The position numbers were made by a program, and so were the translations under genes. Positions 25,991 to 39,465 of a stretch of 64,000 nt of DNA are shown here, piece by piece (the stretch's first letter is position 1; each line of letters starts with the position of its first letter). Origin of the DNA: Tubulanus polymorphus (taxonomy: Eukaryota > Nemertea > Palaeonemertea > Tubulaniformes > Tubulanidae); NCBI RefSeq assembly GCF_964204645.1, contig NC_134027.1:1159501-1223500 (forward strand), in the 5' to 3' direction. The notes beneath the pieces were generated by a model that was given only the letters and a program-made list of their open reading frames with translations, did not search any database and had not been told where the DNA came from.

Positions 25991-28900
25991 ATGTTCTTTT
26001 AGATTAATTTTTGATGAATTAAATTCGCTTTTAATCTTTTAGATTTTGTAAATAGTGAGTCTGAAATCTGGTAATCTATTCTCCACGAGTGAACAGACTT
26101 TTCTACTTGTAACGTATCACAAGTTTTTTTTGTGTAAAACTCATTTTTCCCGATGTTGCGCATGTTGTTCCATTGCATGTTACAAGTCATGTGTTTCTAG
26201 ACGTTTCCCTCCGATAGAAATCTGTATTTTTGTAACCGATGTCTTTTCGACGCAACCACAAAACGCGCCGCGATCGCGCTGTAATTTATGGCTTCTTTTA
26301 TACTCGACGAGTCGGGAAAACGTCCCGCGTCGCTCTAACGGGCGTCATCTGGTTCTAATCGTCCAGATTTCACCAGTAAGAAACACTGATAGCTGAATAT
26401 AGAAATATCACAATACCAGCCACACCGTCGATGACACAACTTATTCTCGAAATGACAACATGATAAATTCATTCTCTCCTGGTAACATGTTTCAACTAAT
26501 TCATCTTACCAGTAAAAAAACTGGGCATTTTTGCCCGGAAAAGTAGATTTTCAGGGCGGGGGGGGGGGCATTCATTGAATAACAAGTGGATATTCATTCT
26601 ATATCGACAGCGTTCTTGCTATAAACATAAAATATATGATGTATGCAATATTTATAATGTTATCACAAAGCTGCTCGCTGTTCCCTAGCGACATCTGTAG
26701 TCTATACAACTAACTATACTTATCATCATACATACTTACCACTACTTATCACGCGTTCATCCGAAACAGAGAATTATCGAAATATATCTATTCGGATCTT
26801 TCGCCGCAGAAATTAATTTCTTTCTGACTTCATATTTGATACTACTTCGGGCCTTAATGAAATTCTATTTTTGAAAAGTGTATTTGTTTTTGTGCCGTCG
26901 CAATAGGAGAATTAGTCGAATAGAATTTCGACGATGTCTTGGCGGTAGGTAGCTGCGCTCTCTGAGTTCGGGTTTTGAAGAGGTCTTGAGTCATAGAGCT
27001 CAAGGATCCTCGACAAGCCAATATCACCAGTGAAGAATAATCCGAGCTTTTAGAAATTTCCTTATGATTGACGTCTCTCCGTGCGAATGTTAGAAAGCTT
27101 CCTCTTCGAGATAAAGAATTGATCTTAAGTAAAAACTAAAAGTTAGAATTTCTTTCTCGCGACGACCAAATAAATACTTATCTAAACAAAAGAATTATTG
27201 TTAGTTTGCGTACATTCAAAGCTTATTTCTTCTTACGGACAAAAACGTATAAAGGCCTACTCAATTCGGAGAGCTTTTACATACTGCAAAAAAACTTGTT
27301 TACAGAAGAAAGATAATTAATTTCTAATTTTTCCGTGAACACGGAAAAGCATTTTAGACCACGATTATGCTTTCATACTTAAAATGACTACTCTGGGAAA
27401 TTCGCTACCATATCAAACTTACAAGCATATGGAATCTGAAAGAAATAAAGAAATTAATCCAATTTAATACTTTTTAATATAGTGAATACTTTTGAACGCT
27501 AGGTGGCAGCAATGGCCAGGCCTCGGTTAAAATCATCGTCCCAAATCACGTTCAATCAGAGGGCTAGATAAACATCGGCATCGCCGTCTGACCTTGACAT
27601 CTTGTGTTGTTGACGACACTACATCCGGTGACAACTGCAGCAGAAGACGCTCTCTCATCGCGCGTCTTCGAAAATCGATCTCGGAATTCAAGAGAACGAA
27701 CTTTTTGAAATCGAGCGCTGCAGATCCTCTTCGCTCCAGCTTGTCGTCGGTGGAGGAAAAATAATACGTCTGGTTTAAAACTAATTCCGACGCAATCTAA
27801 TGTCGCCGGTTTGTTACACAGTAGTTTATTAGTGTAATGAAGCATCATCAATACGAAACGATGATAAACGAGTTGGAGTAGCGCGCTGTGACACGCCGCC
27901 TCGCCTCGCAGCACCACCAGCAGTATACTCAATTAATGGATGATATTGCGGATAATCTTTTAGTTACAGTTCATTGATGGTTGGTTAATAAGTGGTTAAT
28001 TTAGACTGTCACACGCAGCACGCAGCACGAAGCGGTGCCGATAAAGGCACTATGTCGCCGCCTATCTATATCGGTCGAAACTGTGTTGACGACTTGTAAT
28101 AAAAATCGCGTCACTGACCTCGTAAACAAATAGATACCAAGTATGGGTACATTAAGATGGGTGACACTCGACGTCCGTTGAATGAGGGGACTTTCAGTTA
28201 AAACTCCCAGGACTTCAGGGTCGGGTCCAGGCGGGAGTACAGGAGCACGTGCCCCCGTCCTAATTTCCCTTGTGCCCTTTTCAAAATACAAACATGCAAT
28301 ATTTCCACCCGATACTAATATATCTGCAGCACAAGATTTGAACAGCTTACATTATCGTGTTCTCTGTCTGTCCCTCAAGATCATAGAAAATGTATTTTGA
28401 AAATTTTTCAAACCCTTGTTTTAGCTGCGTGGATGCTTCACTTGCCCCTTTTTCATTATATATGTCCCCCTTTTCATTTTCTTGCGCTCCTGTCAATGTC
28501 TGCCCCTCGACTAACAAACGACATGTACTACGTAATATGAAATATTACATTTCGATAAAAGAATCCCCTTGAGTCCTTGAGCTATGATAATCTAGTCATA
28601 AATATGAAATGACGCCAGTGTAAGGTGAGCAAATTTGTGTCGAAATCTTTAAACGATTTTTAATGAAATTCTGAACGGTTTGGATTTCATCAAAATGATA
28701 ACATTGATAAACTGTCCCACTGCGACACGAGGACGTTTCCGTTATAGTTTAAAATTCGTGTTGATATATTGATAAGATATGTCATTTTGACGGGCGCCGG
28801 TGTTCACGATTGACAAGCGAAGTTATCAGGTCCCGTATCATACACAGGTTCACGACAGACAATCGATGATGAAACAATCGGGCGTACTATAAATATGTGT

Positions 28901-31900
28901 AAAATTAGGTACACGTGACACGCATTATGTGGAAAATTCCACTTGTAAAATTTCCGATTTGACATCGATTTAGTTTTAATACCACAGTAATAGTAATAAT
29001 AATCTATTTGCTTATACAGCTCAACTCTATAAAAACATAATCATTTTACTTTACATTAGAATAAAACATTTAAACATTATAGCAGAATAAAACAATATTA
29101 AACGTGCAATTTTTTTTTAAACGGTCTTCAACGTGATTTAAAAGATAAAAAAGGTGGGAGCTTCACGGCTATTTTTTGGGGGGAAACCGCGTCAACATTA
29201 TGTCGGTGCAATAAAGGTAAAAGTACCATTCTAGCTCACAAATGTTTGATGACAAGAGTGAAACTTTCTAAAACGATCAAATTGTGGTTTAATGAAAGGA
29301 AGTTTGTGGGAGCTGATATTATGTATATTTGGACGTGTAGGGATTAGAGTAGGTTCCTGTATACTGCGGTGTGTCATATGCACAAACAGAATTAACTATA
29401 GAATCAATTAAACACTAAATAAAGGCATGTTTACAAGGACTCACTGATTATATTGAATCCTGACAAACCTGCCGCGGTCTGCTGAGGCAGCAGCATCTGT
29501 TACAAGGCGTCGTGTCGGCCGTGTTCCGCAACTCATGTCGAGATTGAACTGGGAAGTTTATCGTGAATACATCCATACGCTCGGGTTTGGATAAGTCAAT
29601 CCTCTGTAAACCAATTCCAAGGACGAATAATGGCTATAAATCTGTCAGCTGACCCTCCCGATTATGAGAAACAAGGTATCATTTTTAGCCTAACTTTTCT
29701 ATAGTCGAACATAAAGCCCTAAACAAAAACTCAGTTTAACTCCGTCGTAAATTTCCCAGAGACAAAAAAAAGAAATAGTTGGTGATACAAAAGTTTGGCA
29801 CATGTACGAGCAGGAGATGTTTTTAATGTTTGATAGCGACGTGCAGCAGGTTTTACACCACGTGGCATGTGACATCATTCCGACGAGAACGTGCTCAAAA
29901 ACAAAACATTAAAACGACAATTAACGGACGTTTGAGATAGAAACCGCGAGATCTTATTGTGCGAATCACGAAACTGAGGTATTGATAATTTGACCCGAAC
30001 TGCGCTAAACAGGATATTAAACCTCCATTCATTGGGGTAATATTACCAACCTTTCAGTCGGCTGGTGAGGACCCTTCTCGAGTTCCACGCAGATTCTCTT
30101 CTAATACCGGGCGCGGATTAAAAACGTTTTAAATTTGTTTTCAAGACGGCGAGAAAAGTGTCCGCTTGGCCATTCATCGAATAGACCTCGAGGACACTTT
30201 CACTAAAATACGGGCACAATAGACACTCGTTCATCCGTTAACAAAAACCGACGCAATTCACGAGGACTCGATTTTGAATTGTTTTTGAGAATCTTCAAGA
30301 AGCCTTTCAACAAAAATACGATATTGTTACCCTGAGAGTGTCGGTGATGTGGCTAGAAGCATAATAAAAACGCGTTGAGATAATGACCGTTATCCATTAT
30401 CCATACAATATCCGTGTATGATAATGGAGATAAAGTCGTCCTAATCGCTATTCAGGTGCATCATCGACAATCCGGAAATCCGCCATAACAACATTACCAA
30501 GCTATGAAACTCGTGGGTAAGAATCGACGAAAGAGAGAAAGGAAGAAATCACTGGAAATTAACGACATCTAATTCGCTCGCATCTTTGATATTACATAAT
30601 TTTGATGGATGCATCGATTGAAACTGCCGCGCACACACGAAATATCAAATAATAGCGCGATCAATTTACGGGTATAAAGATGGGGTAATTTAACGGATAT
30701 TATTTGAGAGTTCCGTTTTATTTCATTGCTTCTATTATTACTGGTTATTACATGTGCCTCGTATATAGATGTCTTTGTTGACAAGTTTCGATGCGTCGAA
30801 TACAAAAGTTTCGTTGAGTATTTTTACGACTACATCGCAATAAAATCTTAGATTATCGTTATTTTGATTTACCAATTAATGATGCCACATCGACGACACG
30901 AGAAATTCAATTGATGACGTCACATTGCCATGGCGTCATTAAGATTATGTAGTCTGCCAGCTAACTTTCAAAAACTATCCTAAAATTCGACGATCATAAT
31001 AAAATATCATGGTATGTTCGTCAACGTTTGAATTAAGATATCAAGAAGTAAAATATTAATTTATTTCATTTGTTTATCTATTTATCTATTTCAGAAATAG
31101 ATTACAACAATGTGTTAGCTGATACATGTTGTAAGACTGGGGTTTCAGAATAAAGCAAGGCTTGTATAAACTGAAACCCAGAAGAGTAACGTAGAATAAA
31201 AAATATTTGATGATAGAATATTTGCTGAACAATTTTCTTGTATCTTATTATTTGAATATTTTTTTTTCATTTTTGATAGCGTCATAAAATGTTATTTGGT
31301 CCGGGGAAGATCCATTGGATAATTTTTGATATAAATTTTTCCTAGTAAAGAGTTTTTACGAGGGAAAAATATTTTCATTTTCTATTTGCGACTCGAAAAC
31401 CTCTGAGAGCGAAAACAACTCGGATATCTCGGGCAAAGCGCCTGTTTTTTCCAATTAAGTCATGTTACCGCGCGCGCACTGCCGAAAGGCCAATATCATA
31501 TTTTACATTTACAACAAAAACTTAAACTTCACCATCAGCGAACAGCTAATATCCTCTCAAACAGTATCAATATTAGCCCGCAGCCTCGTGGAAAACGATT
31601 AATACACAACGAGCTTTCAACGTAGCGCGCGAGGATTCACGGTCGTGAATTTAAATAATAACGGTTATCGTCTAAAACGAGGCTGTCGTCTGGTCATGAA
31701 AGAGTCCGCGATGCAATAAACGGTTGTCGCCCTGTGGTCAAAATACCGCCGTATTACCCCAGCAATAACAACTACTCATAAATCAAAAAAGGTTAAATCA
31801 GCTTATGTTATTGTGAGGTAATAACTGTAGCAGAGTTCGAGATTTTACGTATGTTCCTGTTACGCGAAGGAAAGTGCTGTCACTGACCCGTGATCACTCG

Positions 31901-32137
31901 ATGATTAATGCTCGAACTAAGAAGCTTTGCGGCGATTTTCGTAGCGAGAAAAAAACGTTGATCTTGGAGTGATTTACGAGTATACGGAGCCCACTGGCAG
32001 GCAGACACGCTGTATTTAATAGAAAATGAATTTTTCAGAATTATGTCAAATTGATAAGGTGTAAATCTTCAGAGAGGTTGGTTGATGTATCGTCGACTGA
32101 TTAATATTTCTGAGCCCCCGAAACAACCGTCGTCGAT

Positions 32138-32302
32138 TCACTTCGCCGGTCGTGTTTTTATAATCTGTACCGAACACGAGAGAGCGCCGTGTCCGAAATT
32201 GATAACTTGTTCTTTCTTGTACAAGTGAACCGTCGATCTGACGAACTCACGGATTTCCTCCGTGATGTCAAACGGTGATGTATGACGCCCGTCTAAGACA
32301 AG
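32138..32302 (-). pseudogene. Weak candidate terminal exon or gene fragment
   Basis: On the minus strand a possible acceptor TATCTTGCAG precedes a 54-codon frame ending in TGA at 32140-32138. The residues look protein-like (LVLDGRHTSPFDITEEIREF followed by VRSTVHLYKKEQV) and third positions are rich in G and C, unlike most chance frames here. I do not recognise a family, there is no matching upstream exon in the window, and the polypyrimidine tract is poor. It could be a transposon relic or chance. Confidence 0.2.
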
Positions 32303-32463
32303 CTGCAAGATACCATTAATCAAATTCCTCTTGACAAATTATACCTTTAGATTGTGCAAGAATATTCTATTAACATAAGATAATAAAAATATCATTCACC
32401 AGGGATTTACTCCAAAAACACCAAAAACGCATCTTTTTGAGAATCAAAGTAAAAAAGAGTCAA

Positions 32464-32529
32464 CCATGGGCAAGGCTCGAACCCAGGACCACAGGCACGC
32501 CAGGCTACGTCCTATACCACTAGACTAAA
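32464..32529 (-). repeat. tRNA-like sequence, probably SINE head or tRNA pseudogene
   Basis: On the minus strand TAGTCTAGTGGTATAGGACG resembles a pol III A box and D arm, and GGGTTCGAGCC, about 30 bases on, resembles a B box and T loop. The T stem pairs badly (mostly wobble or mismatch) and no clean acceptor stem is seen, so it is not a functional tRNA. Confidence 0.5.
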
Positions 32530-33529
32530 TGAACGATAAGTATTAACATTTATGATCAGCGTTGTAATGTTCTGTGCTGTGGTGAGACTAGTCAGGTGTC
32601 GGGACTGGTCATCATTGGGTAGGGTTTTACTATGAAGCAGCTTTATCGCATTTGGTTTAATTTGTCCACGCTTAATCTTTCCAAATGACAATCATGATAA
32701 TTTATACGGATATTTTGACCAAAAACCTTTTTCTCGAAAAAGTTTTCTTCGACTTTTTTAAAAACTTTTTTTCAAAGTCATCAAAGGAATTGTTACAAGA
32801 GAAACATTGTTGAAGTGGTCGCGACGGTGGTCTCTACGGAAGGTTATTTTGTATATCGTTGGTTGAAACCAGTGCTTTTTTGCTTTCCCTGGAATTTCTA
32901 CTTAAACAACAACAAAGTAAAAACGATCTCTTGAAGTTTTCGTGCGTGCAATTCGAAGATCCTCTCGGTTACGCTTCTTAATTTACAAAAACCCTACACA
33001 CTCGACGTGCATCGCGAAGAAAAGAGTTTCCTCTACATTTTCCGTGACCCGAATTGGTCATAATGAGACTTCTATAAAAGGATTTCAAAATCGCGATTTT
33101 ATCACAAGTTACAAATCGGAGAATACAATATTAAATGGTCACTATATTGCCTTTATCGTACAGTGTCAAACGGCTTTTATTCTTTTCGAAACGTTGGGTA
33201 CATATTACGACTAGGTAAGTGCGTATTTGGGGAAGAATGCAGATTGGTTTTTAAGGGCCCTTCACCGCGCACAATAAGCACTCCATAGGAATTCGCAATG
33301 AGGGTACTTGGCTTTGTTCGGGAACCGGAGTCTACCGGGGGAGAGTTTAGCGCTAAACTAACACGCGAGCGAATGCAGTCGACGTTTTCTAATAGACCGT
33401 TCTGGAAGGGGGTAATATGATCGAATCGAAGCGATGTTTGTTGGCAAATTGACATTAGAATGACAGGTGACGTTAAGCCAACATTTTAGAGTCCAATTTT
33501 GCAAAATGCAAACAGACGTCGCTGGTGAA

Positions 33530-33800
33530 TCTCCGTTAGTAAACAGTCGCGAACCAGGGGTCGTTTCGCAGACGATTTCAACATCCATTAGTATACGGGT
33601 AACCGTCAACGCTACTGTGGCAAGTGAGGATCCACCGACTCGTAACAGTCATAATCCATAAACATATCATATCACCAGTAGTAAACAGTCGCCATCGCCC
33701 AACCGTTATGCAAGAGTTTCGCGTTGAAGTTCCATTAGTATGCGGAATCTCCACTGTGGCAAGTGAGGATCCGCCAGGTTCGCCGGTAACCACTCGATCT
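33530..33800. repeat. Duplicated segment of about 139 bp
   Basis: ACTGTGGCAAGTGAGGATCC occurs at 33614 and 33753, and the shared order AGTAAACAGTCGC ... CCATTAGTAT-CGG ... ACTGTGGCAAGTG holds in both halves with divergence between. Confidence 0.65.
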
Positions 33801-34377
33801 AATTCCACGTTCAATTTCTTTTACATTTTAGTTGAAATATATTTTATCCAAAATATAGAAAGAGTGAATGCGTTTAAATGGTTTAGTTTTCCTCTTATTT
33901 CTCTCTATAGTCAGTTCCCGGTATGCGCTTCTGTTTCGGTGTCATTGCCAAAGACATGTCAACGATGATCATTAATTATACCGTGTCGCGAAAATGATAT
34001 ATTATACGCAGATCAAGAAGTTATTCACGATAAAATGTCACAGATGATTCGACTTGGAAACGAAATGAAAAGTAACTCGGGGAACATCTTGTAGAAAACT
34101 GCCGTAACGTGTAATTTATCATCAATATCGTCACCCGTCAAACGGAACCGCCCGTGGCAGCTGAGGTCCAGGCGCGACAGGTTGGCCGCGCGCGTGCGTG
34201 TCTGTGTCCTTGCAGACGATGAACTACAGGTCTATACTCTTTCTACGTTGACGAAAAGATTAATGAATGCCATCTCAAGATTCGTGTCAATATCGAGTTT
34301 ATAGATATTTGATAAAAAATTCAGAATCTAATCAGTGTTTATAATATATAGGCTCAATGTACTTGCTGGGCCGAGTT

Positions 34378-34476
34378 TCACATGAAGCATTTTTAACTCC
34401 TTAATGTATTTAAGATTAACTAAATTGATAAAAACACTCGATCAAGAGTTGTTAGACAACTGAGTGAAACTGGGAC
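34378..34476. repeat. Foldback element, GGGCCGAGTTTCAC ends
   Basis: GGGCCGAGTTTCACATGAAG and AACTGAGTGAAACTGGGACC are imperfect terminal inverted repeats of the same type as 21797-21926. Confidence 0.7.
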
Positions 34477-35332
34477 CTGGGGATTTTAGTTTTTAAATCA
34501 TTTTGTAATTCATCTTTTTTGGGCGATACGGGCCTGCTCTCGAATACCACTAGATCTTTCCCCGTCGGGAAAAAGAAACATCGAACCCAGGTTGAGAGTA
34601 TTAAAAAAGTACAACTTCTTGGTTTGCCATTTTTGTATAAACTTCTGATGTATGTATCAAAACTCGTAACCAATCCTGGGCAATCAAAGGGGATTATTTG
34701 AGGATTTGAGTGGATTTTCTACCAATTTTTCGGTGATCGATTGAATTGTTTTTTTTAACTATGAGTTTCCATGAAGAATGATGATGTTGGCTCTTTAGGA
34801 GTAGAAGGGTAAGAGGCAAAGAGAGAGAGAGAGAACTCATGGATGATGAATTCCAGATTTCTAACTTGTAACATCTCTGTTAGATTGATTATAGGTCCGT
34901 TATTGAGCTAATACCATCAATCCATCTATATCCTACCGTTCAGTAATGAGTTTGATGAAACGACCGACCCCCCGTGAACATCGTAGTCTCATCCCTGCAG
35001 CTCAGGTGAATTGTAACTAATGCGTTAAAACCTAACCATATTTCAAGTTTCATCCACGTTTTGAACGCAGATTTTCTTGATGTTTCATCGATTTGATGAG
35101 CCATGAATTTCTTCACATATTGGTGCCAGTCTCACGCCATATTCAGTTCTAGAGTTCTAACCCATTCGATCTCCTTGTTTGTAATTTTGTACGAATTAAG
35201 ATTAAGAAAGTGTAGAATAAACACTCGATGAAAATGAAAATATCATCACGTTAAATTAATTTGCACTCATTTTTAATAATTTGCGTTGAGATCCTAGTTT
35301 TATTCATTTCAACTAAATAACAGTGATATTCT

Positions 35333-35559
35333 GAGGGAGAGGGAGAGGGAGAGGGAGAGGGAGAGGGAGAGGGAGAGGAGAGGGAGAGGGAGAGGGAGAG
35401 GGAGAGGGAGAGGGAGAGGGAGAGGGAGAGGGAGAGGGAGAGGGAGAGGGAGAGGGAGAGGGAGAGGGAGAGGGAGAGGGAGAGGGAGAGGGAGAGGGAG
35501 AGGGAGAGGGAGAGGGAGAGGGAGAGGGAGAGGGAGAGGGAGAGGGAGAGGGAGAGGGA
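35333..35559. repeat. GAGGGA hexanucleotide microsatellite
   Basis: About 37 tandem units, nearly perfect, with one interruption at about 35377-35383. The minus-strand open frame (Ser-Pro repeats) is a by-product. The perfection implies a highly mutable locus. Confidence 0.98.
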
Positions 35560-37023
35560 TGATAATGCTTTGTAAATGTTGATTGATGCACTTGTTTGTA
35601 TTTCGGTATCTTCGTAAAGCTACTTAATAATTTTAGTTGCCAAACTAGCGACTTTAACATGACCGGTGCTTGCAACCACCGCGGAATGCGCTATACCGCT
35701 CGACGCGGCTGGAAACTCATAAAACCCGACTTCGCGCACATGTTTTACATTAAGTCAACACGAAACGAAGTAAATAAAATATGCGCCCTTGTCGGTCGGC
35801 GAAATACAGTAACAACCAGATGAGAATTATTGCAACCGTTGAAGCGCGGTGGATCTGAGAGGTATCTCAGTTACACGGTACAGCTTGTTGTAACGATCTT
35901 GATAGACCCAGTACGCGTGGAAGTTCAAGTGATAAATTTCCACTTTCATCAAGCTCGTCTTCAGCGATAAGAAATGGCTTGTGTAGTTGAAGTCATATTT
36001 TGCGCGGAGCCGGGAACAATCTATCATTACCTCGTGACAGATGACTGTTTCAAAAATCAGAAACCCTATCGGTAACTGGAGAATTTACACGCTGTTTTCT
36101 TCGTTCGTCTCTCACTGATAGTTCGCTTTCTCGTCTGCGCTATTTGCATATTCTGTTGCCGTTCACGCGGTCGCGCGAGATAAGGCGAGACAACGCGAGA
36201 ACGATACGAAAATTTCAATCAGTTTCGGGTGAAACTCGCCGAGAAGAGACTCAAATGAATAAATAGATGGATTAATGATACGGTAGCAATTAGAACGGTT
36301 CTTTTGAATGTCTTTTGGAGTGACTTCTGACCATAGTACCAACAGGAGGGCACCTTTTCACCGAGATATATATACTCCATTCATTCCCCATTCCCTTAAA
36401 CTGTCATAGTCTTAGCAGATTTGTGTGGTATAAATCTTACTGACACAGTGTTATAGCCACTTTCTGGCGTTTGACACCTTTACTGACAGTCGTAGCTTCT
36501 GAGGTACTTCGAGTTATAATGTAATCTATTCTGGCGATTGCTGTGGACAAAAAGGCCCCCGAGCATGGTATACTTACTAACTACCTAAACCACGGGATAG
36601 AGTCGACCATGAAGACGTTTTTTTATTTCTTCATAAGATCTCTGGTTGTTTTTTTTCACCGGAGTAGTGAATCCGCCATTTTCTCCCCTCTGCATGCACA
36701 GGAAGTAACAGAACCTGGTAAACATGGATGCTGCATGTAAGTAAACTAGTGTTGTTGTTTGACGACTTTGTTTGATCAAGTAGGATCGCTGTTCCCGCAC
36801 AGGTTCAACATCGAACAACCTTGCAATTTACTGATTTATCGATGTAAGGCTTTTTCTATACGGTATTGGTTGTAGCGAGGCCTGTTTTAGCAGGTCCCTT
36901 ACAGAGATTAGCACGAAATCTCCTTGACGATTTCATGTTCTTCGTTGTGTTCGCTAACACGGATTACTGCGTTACTCAAATCTGTGTAAAACTATAGTTA
37001 TTCGTGTTTTCGCTTCTTCTCAT

Positions 37024-37033
37024 TGCTGCTGCT

Positions 37034-37072
<39 letters not shown>

Positions 37073-37074
37073 GC
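37024..37074. repeat. GCT trinucleotide run
   Basis: About 17 GCT units with two ACT interruptions. No exon is seen around it. Confidence 0.9.
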
Positions 37075-38460
37075 GCCAGACTAATAGGATCGAGGATCCA
37101 GCCTTTAGGTTCCAGGCTATAGGCCCCAGGATCTAGCTGATAAGGCTCACAGGACGTGCTTAGGAATTGTTTCGCGATAGTTGGTAAAATAAGGATATAA
37201 ACCAGTAAAAAAGTGTTCAAATATCGCATTAATCTTCAATAAATCATCTCTATTCAATCACATGTCAAACGCGCATTATATCTATTCGTATATATGAAAG
37301 AAAAGACGACATGGCGAAGGTTTTTTTTTTTGGCAAAAGAAATACGTCGTAAAATAGTGATTAGCAGCGCCTGCACAGTTCGCGCTGGATGTGGAACATA
37401 TTGTGGACAGAAGGAAGATTTGATTGTTTCCTTGAAATCTGATACACGAACTTGCGTTCGTTTCCACATGCGCGCGATTGTCGCCGAATGAATACACACA
37501 GACTATCCCGCGTCACTCTGAAACCGACAATGTGCAATTTATATCAAAAATCTTTCTAACGACCAACTTGTTGTTACTAAAATTAAAAATGACGCAGCTT
37601 GTCCCGATGAAAAGCGTGCCGTGCACTATTTGTCCTCAATTTCTGAACTTTAAAAAACGGTCAAGGTCTTTTTTCATCTAATACGAGAAAAACATCAATA
37701 CAGTAAGAGATTGACATCATAATGTTTGAAAAGACATTCGAACAAGCTGTTTCACCGATCATCGTCAATAGAGCGAAGTTAATGTAGAATTTAGACATGA
37801 TTTTCGACGTGCAAAAGATCACTTTTGAACAAAGCTATACAATGCATGTATATAAATCTTACTATAGATTTCGGGTCCCTTCAAATCATAAAAACGCGTG
37901 CTTTCGATGACAATTCAAATGCACGCGCAGCAGCTTTCCATAGAAAGTCGGCCTTGATCCACAATGCGTTCACCTAATAATTTCTAACTTTAAAAAAACA
38001 ATGGAATCAAATGGCTTTTCTTTATCGTAGTTTTGTCTTTTTCGAACTGATTGTCAACTGAAAATAAACTTGCTGATAATAAACCAGATTCTTCGTCTTC
38101 GTATTTTCACTACTGTTTCCTTGTGGATTGATCTCGGTTGTTTTTTGACATATCGGAATTCAGCTAAGTCTAACAACGTGATGACTGTATCTAACATCCA
38201 TTCCGGTTAGACGACTAAAATCTACTAAGCTGCGTCCGCACGGCAAAAAAGGAACCCACGAGAACAGATTCGGATGAAAAGTGACGTAAAACTAATAACC
38301 GTGAAACAATGAGGTTCAGCCTCTAAAGGTTGATTCGTCAATGCAATAAAAAGATAATAATTTTTAAAGAAATAATGTGGACCTTTTGGAAAATGTGTGG
38401 CATAAGAGATATAGGTGTACATGGTGGGCGTGATGAATGAAGGAGAAGGCTTTTGAAATG

Positions 38461-38545
38461 AATAATAATAATAAATAATAAATTTATTTCCACAATAAAA
38501 TTACAACATGCCATAAAGAGATATACAAATATGAAATGTTTTAAT
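38461..38545 (-). repeat. Retroelement-type 3' tail (copy 2, reverse orientation)
   Basis: The reverse complement reads TTTCATATTTGTATATCTCT...TTGTAATTTTATTGTGGAAATAAATTTATT plus ATT repeats, matching 965-1052 in order. No retrotransposon coding sequence is seen alongside. Confidence 0.5.
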
Positions 38546-39259
38546 ATAATGTGGAGGAGATTAGATGAAGCCAATGAAGGCTTATAAAATCTCTAATCCC
38601 CTAGCATACACCGATTCACTCAACTCATACACACATGCAGTCATACACCTTCACCCAACATGCACCCACACACGTAGTCACTCAGGCGGTCAATCACACT
38701 ATCTTTCATTCACTCTTACAATCTGGTAATAGATGGCAGATACAGACAGATTAATTACAAATTCATGAAGGAATTCATAAAGGAACCAAAGTAAAATCTG
38801 GGTCTAGGATTTTAGAAATTCGTCCATTTTACGAGTGTCGAAAGTTTGATTAGTTTGGTATAATCATACTGATACTTCAGATTCTATCGTGGATATTGTC
38901 GGTCAGCGCCACCAGCGGTGAGTCGGGGAGTCTCGGTCGGGTTTTATGGATTATTCCAGTGAGATCGCTATCGATAACCGACGCCTTGGAAATAATGCGA
39001 CAATACCGTTACATAAACTATCTCGACTACGATCTCCAGACAGGTTTCAATATCGCGTATTGTATCATCGCAAAGGCAGAAATTATCTATTGGAAATTTT
39101 GAATCTATACCATAATTTTACCCGTGTTAGAGTACAATGTGAGACACGGTTACCCGCCGTTTACACGACCTGCAGGTGATTGATTCCCTGCCGGCTCTAT
39201 AGACACAACCAACATATTACTATAGTGCTCCACCATGGCTGCTGCCTTACATAGATTAA

Positions 39260-39465
39260 GGGACTTGAGGTCTGGGGCGCCCGCAGCCAGGGACTAGAGG
39301 TCTGGGGCGCCCGCAGCCAGGGGAGGGGTCTGGCATGTCCGTAGCTAGGGGTGGGTCTTACATTGACTGGGACTCTCGTATAACGAGGGGGTAGGCGTCT
39401 GGCATGTCCGTAGATGGGGGGTAGGTGTCTGGCATGTCCGTAGCTGGGGGGTAGAGGTCTTATAA
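39260..39465. repeat. GC-rich minisatellite-like repeats
   Basis: AGGTCTGGGGCGCCCGCAGC occurs twice, then GTCTGGCATGTCCGTAGCT-GGG at least three times with variation. The base composition is unlike the surroundings. Confidence 0.75.

Larger units (their letters stand above)
22068..32459. other. Non-coding upstream region, no gene seen
   Basis: No coding sequence supported. It includes short CGATCACG repeats near 22196-22240, a TC run at 23689-23703, a duplicated GGTGGTAGCAGTCAGTC segment (23968 and 24023), a foldback-like fragment near 24705-24810, and a poly-G run near 26561-26570. Confidence 0.5.

Noticed and set aside
35313-35675. 120-codon Ser-Pro repeat open frame on the minus strand
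   Set aside because: Product of the GAGGGA microsatellite.
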